NCBI GenBank assembly: GCA_963846005.1
Contig: CAWJUH010000004.1
Coordinates: forward strand, 324,265-388,264
DNA from: CAVSUR01 sp963846005
GTDB taxonomy: Bacteria > Actinomycetota > Actinomycetes > Streptosporangiales > Streptosporangiaceae
Reading direction: 5' to 3'
DNA: 64,000 bases
Shown piece by piece: positions 25,818-33,667 of this stretch. The notes under the pieces are model-generated. The model was not told the origin of the DNA. It did not search any database and saw nothing but the letters and a program-made list of their open reading frames with translations. Both the position numbers and the translations under genes were made by a program. How positions within the stretch are numbered: position 1 is the stretch's first letter; the number at the start of each line of letters is the position of its first letter.

Positions 25818-28250
25818 GTGTCGCGGCGGTCTGCGCATTCCGCGATGGCCGTGCTGGTCATGGCGCTGGCGTCAGCCTGGCTCGGGCTGGGCGCGGGGCC
25901 GGACGGCGCGGCGCCGGCGCAGGCGGCCGGGACCGCCGCACGTCAGGCACCGCCCGGGCCGCCCGCCGTGCAGTGGTGGCTGCGCCAGCTCGGCGCCGTG
26001 CAGGCGTGGCGTTCCACCGAGGGCGCGGGCGTGCTGGTCGCGGTGCTGGCCGACGGGATCCCGGCCAGCCCGGCCTGGGCGCCGGGCGCGGTGGTGACCG
26101 GACCGGACCTGACCCGCTCGGGGCGGCGGCCGGGCCAGCAGTTCTACGGGGTCCAGGGCAGCGAGGCGGCCAGCCTGATCACCGGGCAGGCCGGTGCCGG
26201 GCGGGTGGCCAGGCGGCTGGCCGGGATCGCGCCGCAAGCGCGGATCCTGTCCGTCCGGGTCACGGTGACCAGCGGCGATCCGCTGCTGGCCAGCCCGGCG
26301 GCGCGGGCCGCGCTGCCGGGTGCCATCGCCGCGGGCATCACCTACGCGGTGCGGCACGGCGCGACCGTGATCGACCTGCCGCTCGACCCGGGCCAGGCCC
26401 CCGGCGCGACCAATCCCGGGCGGGTGACCACGCCGGGCGTCACGCCGCCGCCGGTGCCGGTGACCGCGCCGGACGGCAGCGCGGCCGAGCGGGCGGCGGT
26501 GCGCTACGCGCTCCGCCAGGGCGTGACCCTGGTCGCCCCGGCCGGCGACAACGCCCTCGGCACCGGGCTGGTCAACTACCCGGCCGCCTATCCCGGCGTG
26601 CTGGCCGCCGGCGCGGCCAGCCGCGCCGGGGCGCGGGCGCCGTCCTCCAGCACGTTGCGGTACGTGCGGCTGACCGCGCCCGGCGCGGGGGTCACCGCGG
26701 CCGTCCCGGCCGCGGCCTCGCCGTCCGGCTACGCCACGGTGACCAGCACCACGGCGGCCAGCGCGCTGGTCGCCGGGGTGGCCGCGCTGGTCAAGGCCCA
26801 GTTCCCGACCCTGACCCCGGCCCAGGTCGAAGCCGCGCTCACCGGCAGCGCGGGCCAGGTCCCGCCCGGCCGCCGGGCGCCGGGCCTCGGGGCCGGGACG
26901 GTGAACGCGGCCCGCGCCCTCGGCCTGGCGGCCAAGCTGGCCGGCCCGGTGCCGCGAGCCGGCGCCGGGGCCCGGCCGCGGGTGAGCCCGTCCCCGCCCG
27001 CGGTGCCGACCGCCCGGCAGGTGCTGACGCCGCGGATCCGCCGCTACGCGGTGCTCAGCGCCGGGCTGCTGGTGATCTTGCTGCTGCTGGTGGCGGCCTT
27101 CGCGCTGGCGCGGTGGTGGCGGCGGCGCCGGGCCGCGCGGGCGGACCGCGCCGCGGGCGCGGACCGGTTCGTGTACGGGGTGAGCACGCAGAGCGCCGGC
27201 ACCGGGCCGCGGGAGCTGACCGCGGCCGCCCCGGGCGGATCCGGCGGGCTGCGCCCGGCGGGCACCGGCACGCTGGCCCGGCCCCGGATCGTGCCCGCCG
27301 GAAGGCGGGCCGCGTCCGGCGCCGGAGCTGCGGCCCGGCCGGCCGGGCCAGGCAGCTACCGCGGCGGTACCGGCGGCCTGGCGGCCGACCGCGCGACCGG
27401 ACCGGGCAGCTACCTCAGCGGCACGGGCGGCCCGGCGGCCGACCGCGCAACCGCCCCGGGCAGCTACCTCAGCGGCACGGGCGGCCTGGCGGCCGACCGC
27501 GCAACAGCCCCGGGCAGCTACCGCAACGAGACCGGCGGCATCGCCACCGGCCGCTCGGGCCGCCCTGGTTCCGCTCACGGCGGCACCAGCGGACGCGGCC
27601 GGGCCCGCAAAACGGGCCGGGCAGGCCGTGCGGGCCGGACGGGCGGCGCCAGTGACCTGGGCGGCGGCGCCGGGCCGGGCGGCGCTGGCCTGGGCAGCTC
27701 CGGCCTGGGCAGCTCCGGCTTGAGCGGTGCCGGCCTGGGTGGCGCCGACTTGGGCGGCGCGGGCCTCGGCAGCGGCAACCTGGGCGACGACAGCGGCGGC
27801 GAGTACGACGCCCGTTACGGCGCGGACAGCCCGGCCGGGGGCCTGGTCGGCGTGCCCCGCCCCGCAGCCCGGGCGCCGCGGGTCACCGGGTCGCCGCCCT
27901 GGGGGCCTGCGCCGAAACCGGAGGGGGAGATCTCCTGGGCGGCGTCGGCCGCGTCGCTGCCGCAGCCCTCGGGCGGGTACGCCAATCCCTGGTCATCAAG
28001 CGCCGCGGGTCCTCGTGCCCTCGAGTCGGCCGGGACGGGCCAGTCACCCGCCGGGAACCCGGCCGGCCGCGAAGCCGGGGCGCTGGCGGGGAGCGGGGCC
28101 GGGCGCATCCGGGCCGCCCTGGAGCCTGCCGGGTCACCCGGCACCGGGCCCGCGGACGAGGAACTCGACGTCACGCCGCGATGGCTCCCGGCGCCGGCCC
28201 CGCCCGGCGACCGCGGCGACCCTCCCGCCGTCCCGCGCGACCCCGGCTGA
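25818..28250 (+). CDS. Membrane-anchored subtilase homologue lacking the catalytic triad
   Basis: An 810-residue mycosin-like protein. It has a signal peptide (1-38), an S8 fold (about 50-375), one membrane helix (411-431) followed by RWWRRRR, and a 379-residue low-complexity cytoplasmic tail. The family scaffold is clear (GVLVAVLADG, VNYPAAYPGVLAAGA, ALVAGVAALVKAQFP), but the active site is not. Asp is Ala78 (VAVLADG for VAVLDTG), His is Gln113 (YGVQGSEA for HGT), Ser is Thr312 (TSTTAASA for SGTSMAAP). The oxyanion Asn region is PAGDN. It is therefore probably a non-catalytic binding or scaffold protein. The start is GTG at 25818. Confidence 0.88.
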   Translation: MSRRSAHSAMAVLVMALASAWLGLGAGPDGAAPAQAAGTAARQAPPGPPAVQWWLRQLGAVQAWRSTEGAGVLVAVLADGIPASPAWAPGAVVTGPDLTRSGRRPGQQFYGVQGSEAASLITGQAGAGRVARRLAGIAPQARILSVRVTVTSGDPLLASPAARAALPGAIAAGITYAVRHGATVIDLPLDPGQAPGATNPGRVTTPGVTPPPVPVTAPDGSAAERAAVRYALRQGVTLVAPAGDNALGTGLVNYPAAYPGVLAAGAASRAGARAPSSSTLRYVRLTAPGAGVTAAVPAAASPSGYATVTSTTAASALVAGVAALVKAQFPTLTPAQVEAALTGSAGQVPPGRRAPGLGAGTVNAARALGLAAKLAGPVPRAGAGARPRVSPSPPAVPTARQVLTPRIRRYAVLSAGLLVILLLLVAAFALARWWRRRRAARADRAAGADRFVYGVSTQSAGTGPRELTAAAPGGSGGLRPAGTGTLARPRIVPAGRRAASGAGAAARPAGPGSYRGGTGGLAADRATGPGSYLSGTGGPAADRATAPGSYLSGTGGLAADRATAPGSYRNETGGIATGRSGRPGSAHGGTSGRGRARKTGRAGRAGRTGGASDLGGGAGPGGAGLGSSGLGSSGLSGAGLGGADLGGAGLGSGNLGDDSGGEYDARYGADSPAGGLVGVPRPAARAPRVTGSPPWGPAPKPEGEISWAASAASLPQPSGGYANPWSSSAAGPRALESAGTGQSPAGNPAGREAGALAGSGAGRIRAALEPAGSPGTGPADEELDVTPRWLPAPAPPGDRGDPPAVPRDPG
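27351..27566. repeat. 54-bp tandem repeat in the pseudo-subtilase tail
   Basis: Four copies, starting at 27351, 27405, 27459 and 27513, exactly 54 bp apart, each encoding an 18-residue unit of the GSYLSGTGGPAADRATAP type. Confidence 0.85.
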
Positions 28251-28291
28251 ATCAGGCCGCCAGGCAACGAGGGCGAGAGGGCTCGCCGCTT

Positions 28292-28336
28292 ATCGTGTGA
28301 AGATCTCAGTTTCAGGAACGGAAAACTCCACACGAT
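28292..28336. repeat. 45-bp palindromic repeat, copy B
   Basis: ATCGTGTG and CACACGAT arms (8 bp, perfect), inner arms AGTTT and AAACT. It has the same length and core as the copy at 13662. It lies between the convergent subtilase-like and plsC genes, 12 bp before the plsC stop. Confidence 0.8.
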
Positions 28337-28348
28337 GACTAGGGCCGG

Positions 28349-29209
28349 TCACGGTCCCTGGGCGGCGGCTGGCGCGGGCGGGGCGCGGAACTCGGCGCGG
28401 AGAGCCGAGCCGAACGCGGGCCCGCCCGGGCTGTGGCGGAGGCGGCCGGCGGCGAGCTGTCCTTGCGGGCGGGGCGCGGAACTCGGCGCGGAGACCCGAG
28501 CCGAACCCGGGCCCGCCCGGGCTGTGGCGGCGCGGCCGGCGGCGAGCTGTTCCTTGCGGGCCGAGGCGTACATCGGGACGTATTCCTGGCCGGAGAGCTT
28601 GCCGATGGCCTGGACGATCTCGTCGGTGACCGCGCGGCGCTGGCGGGCGGGCGGCTGGCCGGCGTACTGGCCGAAGGTCATCGGCTCGCCGATCCGGATC
28701 TCGATCCGGCCCGGCCGGGGCAGCCGGCTCCCGGGCGCCAGCACCTTGTCGGTGCCGACCATCGCGACCGGGATCACCGGCACGCCGGACTCCAGCGCCA
28801 GCCAGCCCACCCCGGTGCGGCCCCGGTACAGGCGGCCGTCCGGCGAGCGGGTGCCCTCGGGATACATGCCGAACAGGCCGCCGCGGCGCAGCAGCTCCAG
28901 CGCCGTGTCCAGCATGGCCTGGCCGGCCCGGGCACCGGTCCGGTCGACCGGCAGCTGGTGCGTGCCGCGCAGGTAGGCGCCGACGATCCGGTCGCGCAGC
29001 CGGGTGGCGGTGAAGTACTCGGACTTGGCCGTGAACGTGACCGGCCGCTCCAGCATCAGCGGCAGGTAGATGGTGTCGACCACGGACAGGTGGTTGGAGG
29101 CCAGGATGGCGCCGCCGGACTCAGGGATGCGGCGCGCGCCGGTGACCACCGGCCGGGCCCACAGCCGCAGCGCCGGACCCGCGACGATCCGGGATGTCTG
29201 GTACTGCAC
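28349..29209 (-). CDS. plsC: 1-acylglycerol-3-phosphate acyltransferase (PlsC family)
   Basis: Membrane-associated acyltransferase of phosphatidic acid synthesis. The 286-residue product has the catalytic SNHLSVVDTIYL (NHxxxxD), the FTAKSEYFT and GTHQLPVDR region, MYPEGTRSPDG, and VPVIPVAMVGTDKVL. The GTG start at 29209 has GGGAGGA 5 nt upstream. The C-terminal 60 residues are Ala/Arg-rich and poorly conserved. Substrate chain specificity is not readable. Confidence 0.9.
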   Translation of the reverse strand: MQYQTSRIVAGPALRLWARPVVTGARRIPESGGAILASNHLSVVDTIYLPLMLERPVTFTAKSEYFTATRLRDRIVGAYLRGTHQLPVDRTGARAGQAMLDTALELLRRGGLFGMYPEGTRSPDGRLYRGRTGVGWLALESGVPVIPVAMVGTDKVLAPGSRLPRPGRIEIRIGEPMTFGQYAGQPPARQRRAVTDEIVQAIGKLSGQEYVPMYASARKEQLAAGRAATARAGPGSARVSAPSSAPRPQGQLAAGRLRHSPGGPAFGSALRAEFRAPPAPAAAQGP

Positions 29210-29491
29210 GCGGTCCTCCCTGGCGCCCGGCGCGGCCGGTGATCGAGCGGCGGGCTGCCGCCGACGTGGCCGGCCCGGCGGGCGGCCCGGCCGCGCAGAC
29301 GGCCCCGGCCACAGGGTAGCCGGGCGGCCCGCCCGGGCCGCCCGGGGGCGTCCGCGGGACGGGCCGGCCGCGGCGTGCACCCGATGGCCCCGCAAAGCGT
29401 CATATATGCACCAACATGATGAGAGAGCAGGCTATGTACCGCTACCGTCGCCCCGGCCGCGTCCGCGGCCGCGCCGCCCTGCCGGCCGGGC

Positions 29492-29749
29492 ATGGCCGCT
29501 AGCGGCATCCGCGGTGGCGGGCGCAATCATGGCACCGCCTCGGCCTACAACAACTACGGCTGCCGGTGCGAGCTGTGCCGGGAAGCGGCTTCGGCGGCCC
29601 GGCGGGCCTGGGTCACCTCGCTGCAGGACCGGCTGTTCGCCGAGGTCCCGCACGGCACCGCCTCGGGTTACCGGAACTGGGGCTGCCGGTGCGAGCACTG
29701 CTCAGCCGCGCGGACGGGCGGGCGCGATCGCCGCCGGGAGGCCAGCTGA
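29492..29749 (+). CDS. Mini-protein with two HGT-CxCxxC knuckles
   Basis: An 85-residue protein with an internal duplication. HGTASAYNNYGCRCELCREA is at residues 13-32 and HGTASGYRNWGCRCEHCSAA at 54-73, joined by a basic helix-like linker. Each unit offers His plus three Cys in the order H-x10-CxCxxC, suggesting a zinc knuckle. Comparable HGT...GCRCxxC units occur in actinophage and actinobacterial small proteins. The ATG at 29492 has no strong Shine-Dalgarno. Function unknown; nucleic-acid binding is a guess. Confidence 0.7.
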   Translation: MAASGIRGGGRNHGTASAYNNYGCRCELCREAASAARRAWVTSLQDRLFAEVPHGTASGYRNWGCRCEHCSAARTGGRDRRREAS

Positions 29750-29796
29750 GGCGGGCAGCTTCTGGCCTCCCCGTCTTTCTCTTTTCTCGCCCTTTC

Positions 29797-31029
29797 CTAG
29801 CTGACCTGGCGCATGATCTCGCGGGCGGCGCGGGTGCCGGACGCGAGCGCGCCCTGCGCCGAGCCGGTGGCCCGGTGATCGCCGCAGACGTAGCGGCCGG
29901 GGCCGACCCGGCACGGGCGGCTGAGCGGGTGCGGGGCGGTCATGTCCGGCAGCGCGCCACGCACCGGGTAGGTCTTCAGGTGCTCCCAGCCGGTCGTGTC
30001 GGCCTGGTACAGCTCGGCCAGCCGGGCCCGCACCATCGGCTCGGCGGCGGCGTCCCCGAGCGCGGACGCGGAGATGAGCGCGCGGCCGCTGGCGGAGTAG
30101 CCCGGGGTGACCTCGCTGAGCACGGCGGTGTTGAGGATGCGGCGCTCGGTGTCGACCAGCAGGGTGGGCTCGCGCAGCGGCGGCTCCGGCGCGGCGTAGT
30201 ACATCGTGGTCACGGTGCGGGTCGCGCCGGTCTCGGTGTCGGGCAGCAGCCGCCCGGCCTCGCCCGGCCCGGTGGCGACGACCACGGCGCGGGCGGGCAG
30301 CTCGGTGCCGTCGGCCAGCGCGACGCCGTCGGCGGTGAGGTGGCGGACCGGGGTGTCCAGCCGGAGCGCGCCGTCGGGCAGCCCGGCGGCGAGCTGGTCA
30401 GGGACGGCCTGCATGCCGCGGCGCGGCAGGGTCAGCGTGCCGCGCAGCATGCTGCGCCACACCAGGTGGAAGAACCGGCCTGAGGTCTGCAGCTGGTCCT
30501 CCAGGAACACCCCGGCCAGGAACGGCCGGAAGAACAGCTCGATCAGCTCGGCGGAGATGCCGGCCTCGGTCAGCGCGGCCTGGGTGGTCCGCTCCGGGCG
30601 GCGGGTGATCATCCGGGCCGGCAGCAGCATGTCGGCGGCGCTCAGCCCGGCCAGGGCGGCCAGGTCGGCCGGGCCGGCCAGGTGGTCGCGGATCATCCCG
30701 GCCGCCTGCCTCGGCCGGCGGGTCGGGTCGGCGAACCGCAGCCGCCCGGCCGCGGTGTGCAACAGCACGCCGGGGGTGAAGGGACGCAGCTGCAGGGCAC
30801 GCCGGTCAAGCCGGCGCTTGACCTGGGGGTAGGAGGTGTTGAAGACCTGGAAGCCGCGGTCGAGCAGGAAGCCGTCTTGCCGGTCGGTGCGCATCCGGCC
30901 GCCGGGCGCGCCGGAAGCCTCCAGGATCTGCACGCCGATGCCCGCGGCGGCGAGGTCCAGGCCGCACGCCAGGCCGGCCAGCCCGGCGCCGATGATCACG
31001 ACCGGCAGGCCGCCGTCACTGACGGTCAT
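29797..31029 (-). CDS. FAD-dependent amine-oxidase/phytoene-desaturase-like oxidoreductase
   Basis: A 410-residue flavoprotein with the N-terminal dinucleotide fold (PVVIIGAGLAGLACGLDLAA and ILEASGAPGGRMRTDR). RGFQVFNTSYPQVKRRLD and a C-terminal FAD closing segment (RYVCGDHRATGSAQGALASG) complete the fold. The family oxidises amines or desaturates isoprenoids; the sequence does not separate these. It is the last gene of a leftward run of three (monooxygenase, P-loop protein, this), but 135 bp separate it from the P-loop gene. Confidence 0.88.
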   Translation of the reverse strand: MTVSDGGLPVVIIGAGLAGLACGLDLAAAGIGVQILEASGAPGGRMRTDRQDGFLLDRGFQVFNTSYPQVKRRLDRRALQLRPFTPGVLLHTAAGRLRFADPTRRPRQAAGMIRDHLAGPADLAALAGLSAADMLLPARMITRRPERTTQAALTEAGISAELIELFFRPFLAGVFLEDQLQTSGRFFHLVWRSMLRGTLTLPRRGMQAVPDQLAAGLPDGALRLDTPVRHLTADGVALADGTELPARAVVVATGPGEAGRLLPDTETGATRTVTTMYYAAPEPPLREPTLLVDTERRILNTAVLSEVTPGYSASGRALISASALGDAAAEPMVRARLAELYQADTTGWEHLKTYPVRGALPDMTAPHPLSRPCRVGPGRYVCGDHRATGSAQGALASGTRAAREIMRQVS

Positions 31030-31164
31030 CGCCGGACCGCCGGAGTGAGCTGCGCGCGCTTCATCAACAGTCCCTTCCGGCAGGCTGCTGCCGGGCCCGC
31101 TGCTGGCGGGGTCCCCGGTGCTGGCCCGCTGCTCCCGCCTTTGCGGCTACCCGCTCCGCGCCGG

Positions 31165-31725
31165 TCAATCCCTGGTTCGGCCGCGGCCGGAGCCCGCGGC
31201 CGCCGGTTTGAACCGGTTGAGCTGCGCGGCTAGCGCGGGCACGTCGACGGGGGCGGTGTTGTCGACGTCGAGGACGGGACCGAGGCCGTGCGGGCCGGGC
31301 GGATCGTCCCACAGCTCGGCCTCGCTGCGCTCGGCGTCCCGGTGCCCGGGATGGCGGCTGGCCGTCCGGGCCCGGTAGCGGGCCTGCGCGGTCTCGCGCG
31401 GGACCGCGCAGCGCACCGGCACGACCCGGCCGGGCAGCGCCGCGGCGAGCGGGATCGCGTAGTCGTACCAGGTGCTGTCCAGCACCGCGCCCGGGCAGCC
31501 GCGGGCGATGCGGAACAGGATCAGCACCGCGGCCCGGCCCATCGCGCGGGACTGCCCGACGGCCGGCGGCGGGCCGAGCCCGTCCATCAGGGCTTCCTTG
31601 ATGTCGTCCTTGGCGAGCAGCGGCAGGTGAAGCTCGCGGGCCAGCGCGGCGGCCAGCGTGCTCTTGCCGGACCCGGGCCAGCCGCCGATCGCGATGAACA
31701 GCGCACGCGGTTCATTGGCCGGCAT
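31165..31725 (-). CDS. P-loop kinase-like ATPase
   Basis: A 186-residue single P-loop domain with Walker A IAIGGWPGSGKSTLAAAL, LLAKDDIKEALMDGLG and a Walker-B-like VLDSTWYD. It resembles small-molecule kinases of the zeta-toxin/chloramphenicol-phosphotransferase/AAA_33 group. It lies 9 bp downstream of the monooxygenase gene, so they are likely co-transcribed. No antitoxin-like partner is seen, so the toxin reading is not favoured. The substrate is unknown. Confidence 0.85.
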   Translation of the reverse strand: MPANEPRALFIAIGGWPGSGKSTLAAALARELHLPLLAKDDIKEALMDGLGPPPAVGQSRAMGRAAVLILFRIARGCPGAVLDSTWYDYAIPLAAALPGRVVPVRCAVPRETAQARYRARTASRHPGHRDAERSEAELWDDPPGPHGLGPVLDVDNTAPVDVPALAAQLNRFKPAAAGSGRGRTRD

Positions 31726-31734
31726 GATCTCAAG

Positions 31735-33252
31735 TTATCGCCCGGCGGGGCTGATGGGAGGCGGCGCGGCGGCACGGCGTGCTCCTACAACTACGGTCCG
31801 GCGCGAACTACGGTCCGGCGCGGCGCGGCCGGGTGCGGGACTGGCGGCCGGCCGGGTCCCGGGGCTGGTTGCGGGCGGGGTGCCGGGGCTGGCGGCAGGC
31901 CGGGTCTCGGGGCTGGCGGCGGGTGGGGTGTCGGCGGTGGCGGTGGGCGGGGTCCAGGTGACGATGGCCATTCCGGTCCTGAGCGCCGCGGCGGCGGGGA
32001 CGAAGCGCAGCAGCTGGTTGCGGGCTGTCTGGCGCCAACCGCCGCCGAGGTCTGCGCCGAACCGGCCGGTCAGCAACGACATCCGGGCGATGTGCTGACA
32101 GCGCGGCCGGCGTGCCTGGTCGAAGGCGTTCATCGCGGCGGCCATGTCATGCCCGGCTGCGATCGGCGCGGCGATCAGGCGGCCGACGCAAACGCCGTCC
32201 TCGATGGCGCTCGCGGCACCCTGGCCCATGGTGGGCAGCACGGCGTGCGCGGCGTCACCGATCAGGACGACCCGGCCCCAGGTGTAGCGGGGCAGCGCGG
32301 CGCCGAGGTGGTAGACGTCGTGGCGCATGAGGCGGTCCGGGCTGGTGGCCGCGATCAGGTCCCGGACCTGCCGGGACCAGGTCCGGAAGTGGTCGCCCGC
32401 TGCGGTCAGCTCGTCGGTGAACGGGGTGTTCTCGGGGTGGCGGAAGTAGCCGTACCAGTAGACCTCGTCCGGGCTGATCCGCAGCGCCCCGAACTCGGTC
32501 TCCGGGCCCCACATCTGGGCAAACTGGTCGCCGGTGGCGGTGTCCGCGACGATCGCGCGCCAGCTGGTGCTGCCGCTGTAGTGCGGGCGGACATTAGGGA
32601 AGAGCTGGGTGCGGACGGCGCTGCGGACGCCGTCGGCGGCGACGATGAGGCCGGTTTCTGCGATGTGCTCGACATCGGTGGTGTGGTCGGCGCTGGTGGT
32701 GTGGTCGGCGCCGGTGGTGTCGGCGCTAGTGGCGCGGTCGGCGCCGGGGGTGTGCGGGGTATCGGCGGGGTGCTCGGCGTCGGTCGGGTAGTCGGCCACA
32801 GACTGGTGCCAGGTGATCTGAGCCTGGGCGCCGCCTGCTACGCCCGGCCGGACGGAGGTGACCGCGGCACCGGTGATGAGCTCGATGTTCTCTGCGCTGT
32901 GCGCGGCTTTGAGTAAGGCGGCGTGCAGGCGCTGGCGGTGGATGGCGCACAGGGTGACAACCGGGGTCAGCTCGGGGTGGCCATCGGGCCGGCGGATCAG
33001 CCAGCGGCCGTCTTGGTCCTGCGTGCCGGCGATGTAGACCGTGTATCCCGCCTGGCGGACCGGCTCGTCCTGGCCGATGGCGCTCAGGGCGGCCAGGGCG
33101 TTGGCGGTCAGGGCCAGGCCCGCGCCGATCTCGCCGAAGGCGGGCGCGCGCTCCAGGACGGTGACCTGCCAGTCGGCCTGCGCGAGCGACAGCGCAGCGG
33201 TAAGGCCGGCGATGCCGCCGCCGGCCACGCTCGCGTGGAGCTGGCCGGTCAT
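31735..33252 (-). CDS. FAD-dependent aromatic-ring monooxygenase
   Basis: Salicylate-hydroxylase-like group A flavoprotein. The 505-residue product has HASVAGGGIAGLTAALSLAQ, the second FAD motif VVLIGDAAHAVLPTMGQGA, and SAIEDGVCVGRLIAA. Two additions are unusual. A His/Asp/Thr-rich linker sits near residues 145-190 (TSADTTGADHTTSADHTTD). A Pro/Ala/Ser/Thr-rich tail is built of TRPAASPGTPPATSPG-type repeats. The start ATG at 33252 follows GGAGAAGG. A palindromic operator candidate lies 22-41 bp upstream. Confidence 0.88.
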   Translation of the reverse strand: MTGQLHASVAGGGIAGLTAALSLAQADWQVTVLERAPAFGEIGAGLALTANALAALSAIGQDEPVRQAGYTVYIAGTQDQDGRWLIRRPDGHPELTPVVTLCAIHRQRLHAALLKAAHSAENIELITGAAVTSVRPGVAGGAQAQITWHQSVADYPTDAEHPADTPHTPGADRATSADTTGADHTTSADHTTDVEHIAETGLIVAADGVRSAVRTQLFPNVRPHYSGSTSWRAIVADTATGDQFAQMWGPETEFGALRISPDEVYWYGYFRHPENTPFTDELTAAGDHFRTWSRQVRDLIAATSPDRLMRHDVYHLGAALPRYTWGRVVLIGDAAHAVLPTMGQGAASAIEDGVCVGRLIAAPIAAGHDMAAAMNAFDQARRPRCQHIARMSLLTGRFGADLGGGWRQTARNQLLRFVPAAAALRTGMAIVTWTPPTATADTPPAASPETRPAASPGTPPATSPGTRPAASPAPGRAAPDRSSRRTVVVGARRAAAPPPISPAGR

Positions 33253-33273
33253 CGATCACCTTCTCCCCTGGTC

Positions 33274-33293
33274 ACTACAGCATGTAGTACATG
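33274..33293. promoter_or_regulatory. Overlapping palindromes, candidate TetR-type operator
   Basis: ACTACA-gca-TGTAGT (33274-33288) overlaps CATGTA-g-TACATG (33281-33293), both with perfect 6-bp arms, directly before the monooxygenase Shine-Dalgarno. The form resembles TetR-family operators; no tetR gene is nearby. Confidence 0.55.
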
Positions 33294-33360
33294 ACAGGAG
33301 TGGTGGCAAGCAATCGAAGTGTGCGCGCGACTGGCGCTGATGATCAAGGATTTGGCGTGG

Positions 33361-33433
33361 AGCCGGTGAGCGGATTCGAACCGCTGACCTGCCGTTTACA
33401 AGACGGCTGCTCTGCCAACTGAGCTACACCGGC
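33361..33433 (-). tRNA. tRNA-Thr (anticodon TGT)
   Basis: A 73-nt cloverleaf on the minus strand. Acceptor stem GCCGGTG/CACCGGC with discriminator T, D arm GCTC...GAGC, anticodon arm GCCGT-CTTGTAA-ACGGC with TGT at 34-36, T arm AGCGG-TTCGAAT-CCGCT. CCA is not encoded. It marks the boundary between core-type and accessory DNA. I found no duplicate of its 3' end in the window. Confidence 0.97.
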
Positions 33434-33667
33434 GGGTGACTCGCTGCATGGTAGCCCACCCCGGTGCTGACGTGGTCATACGTGGTCTGACCTGCGATTC
33501 TGCGATCGTTGGCGCCGGTCGGCCGCTCGACGCTGAGCGGCTGAGCATCGAAGCTGGTGTCCGGCTGGCACCGGCTCGAGACGGCGCTCTGCGGCTCTCT
33601 GTGCTGAATACGTGCTGAAATTTGGCCCGGCTGCCCGCCGCCACTGCCGCAGTCCGTCGCTGATTCC

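Noticed and set aside
31165..31725. Zeta-type toxin
   Set aside because: The P-loop fold fits, but no epsilon-like or other antitoxin gene is adjacent and the gene sits in a metabolic run.
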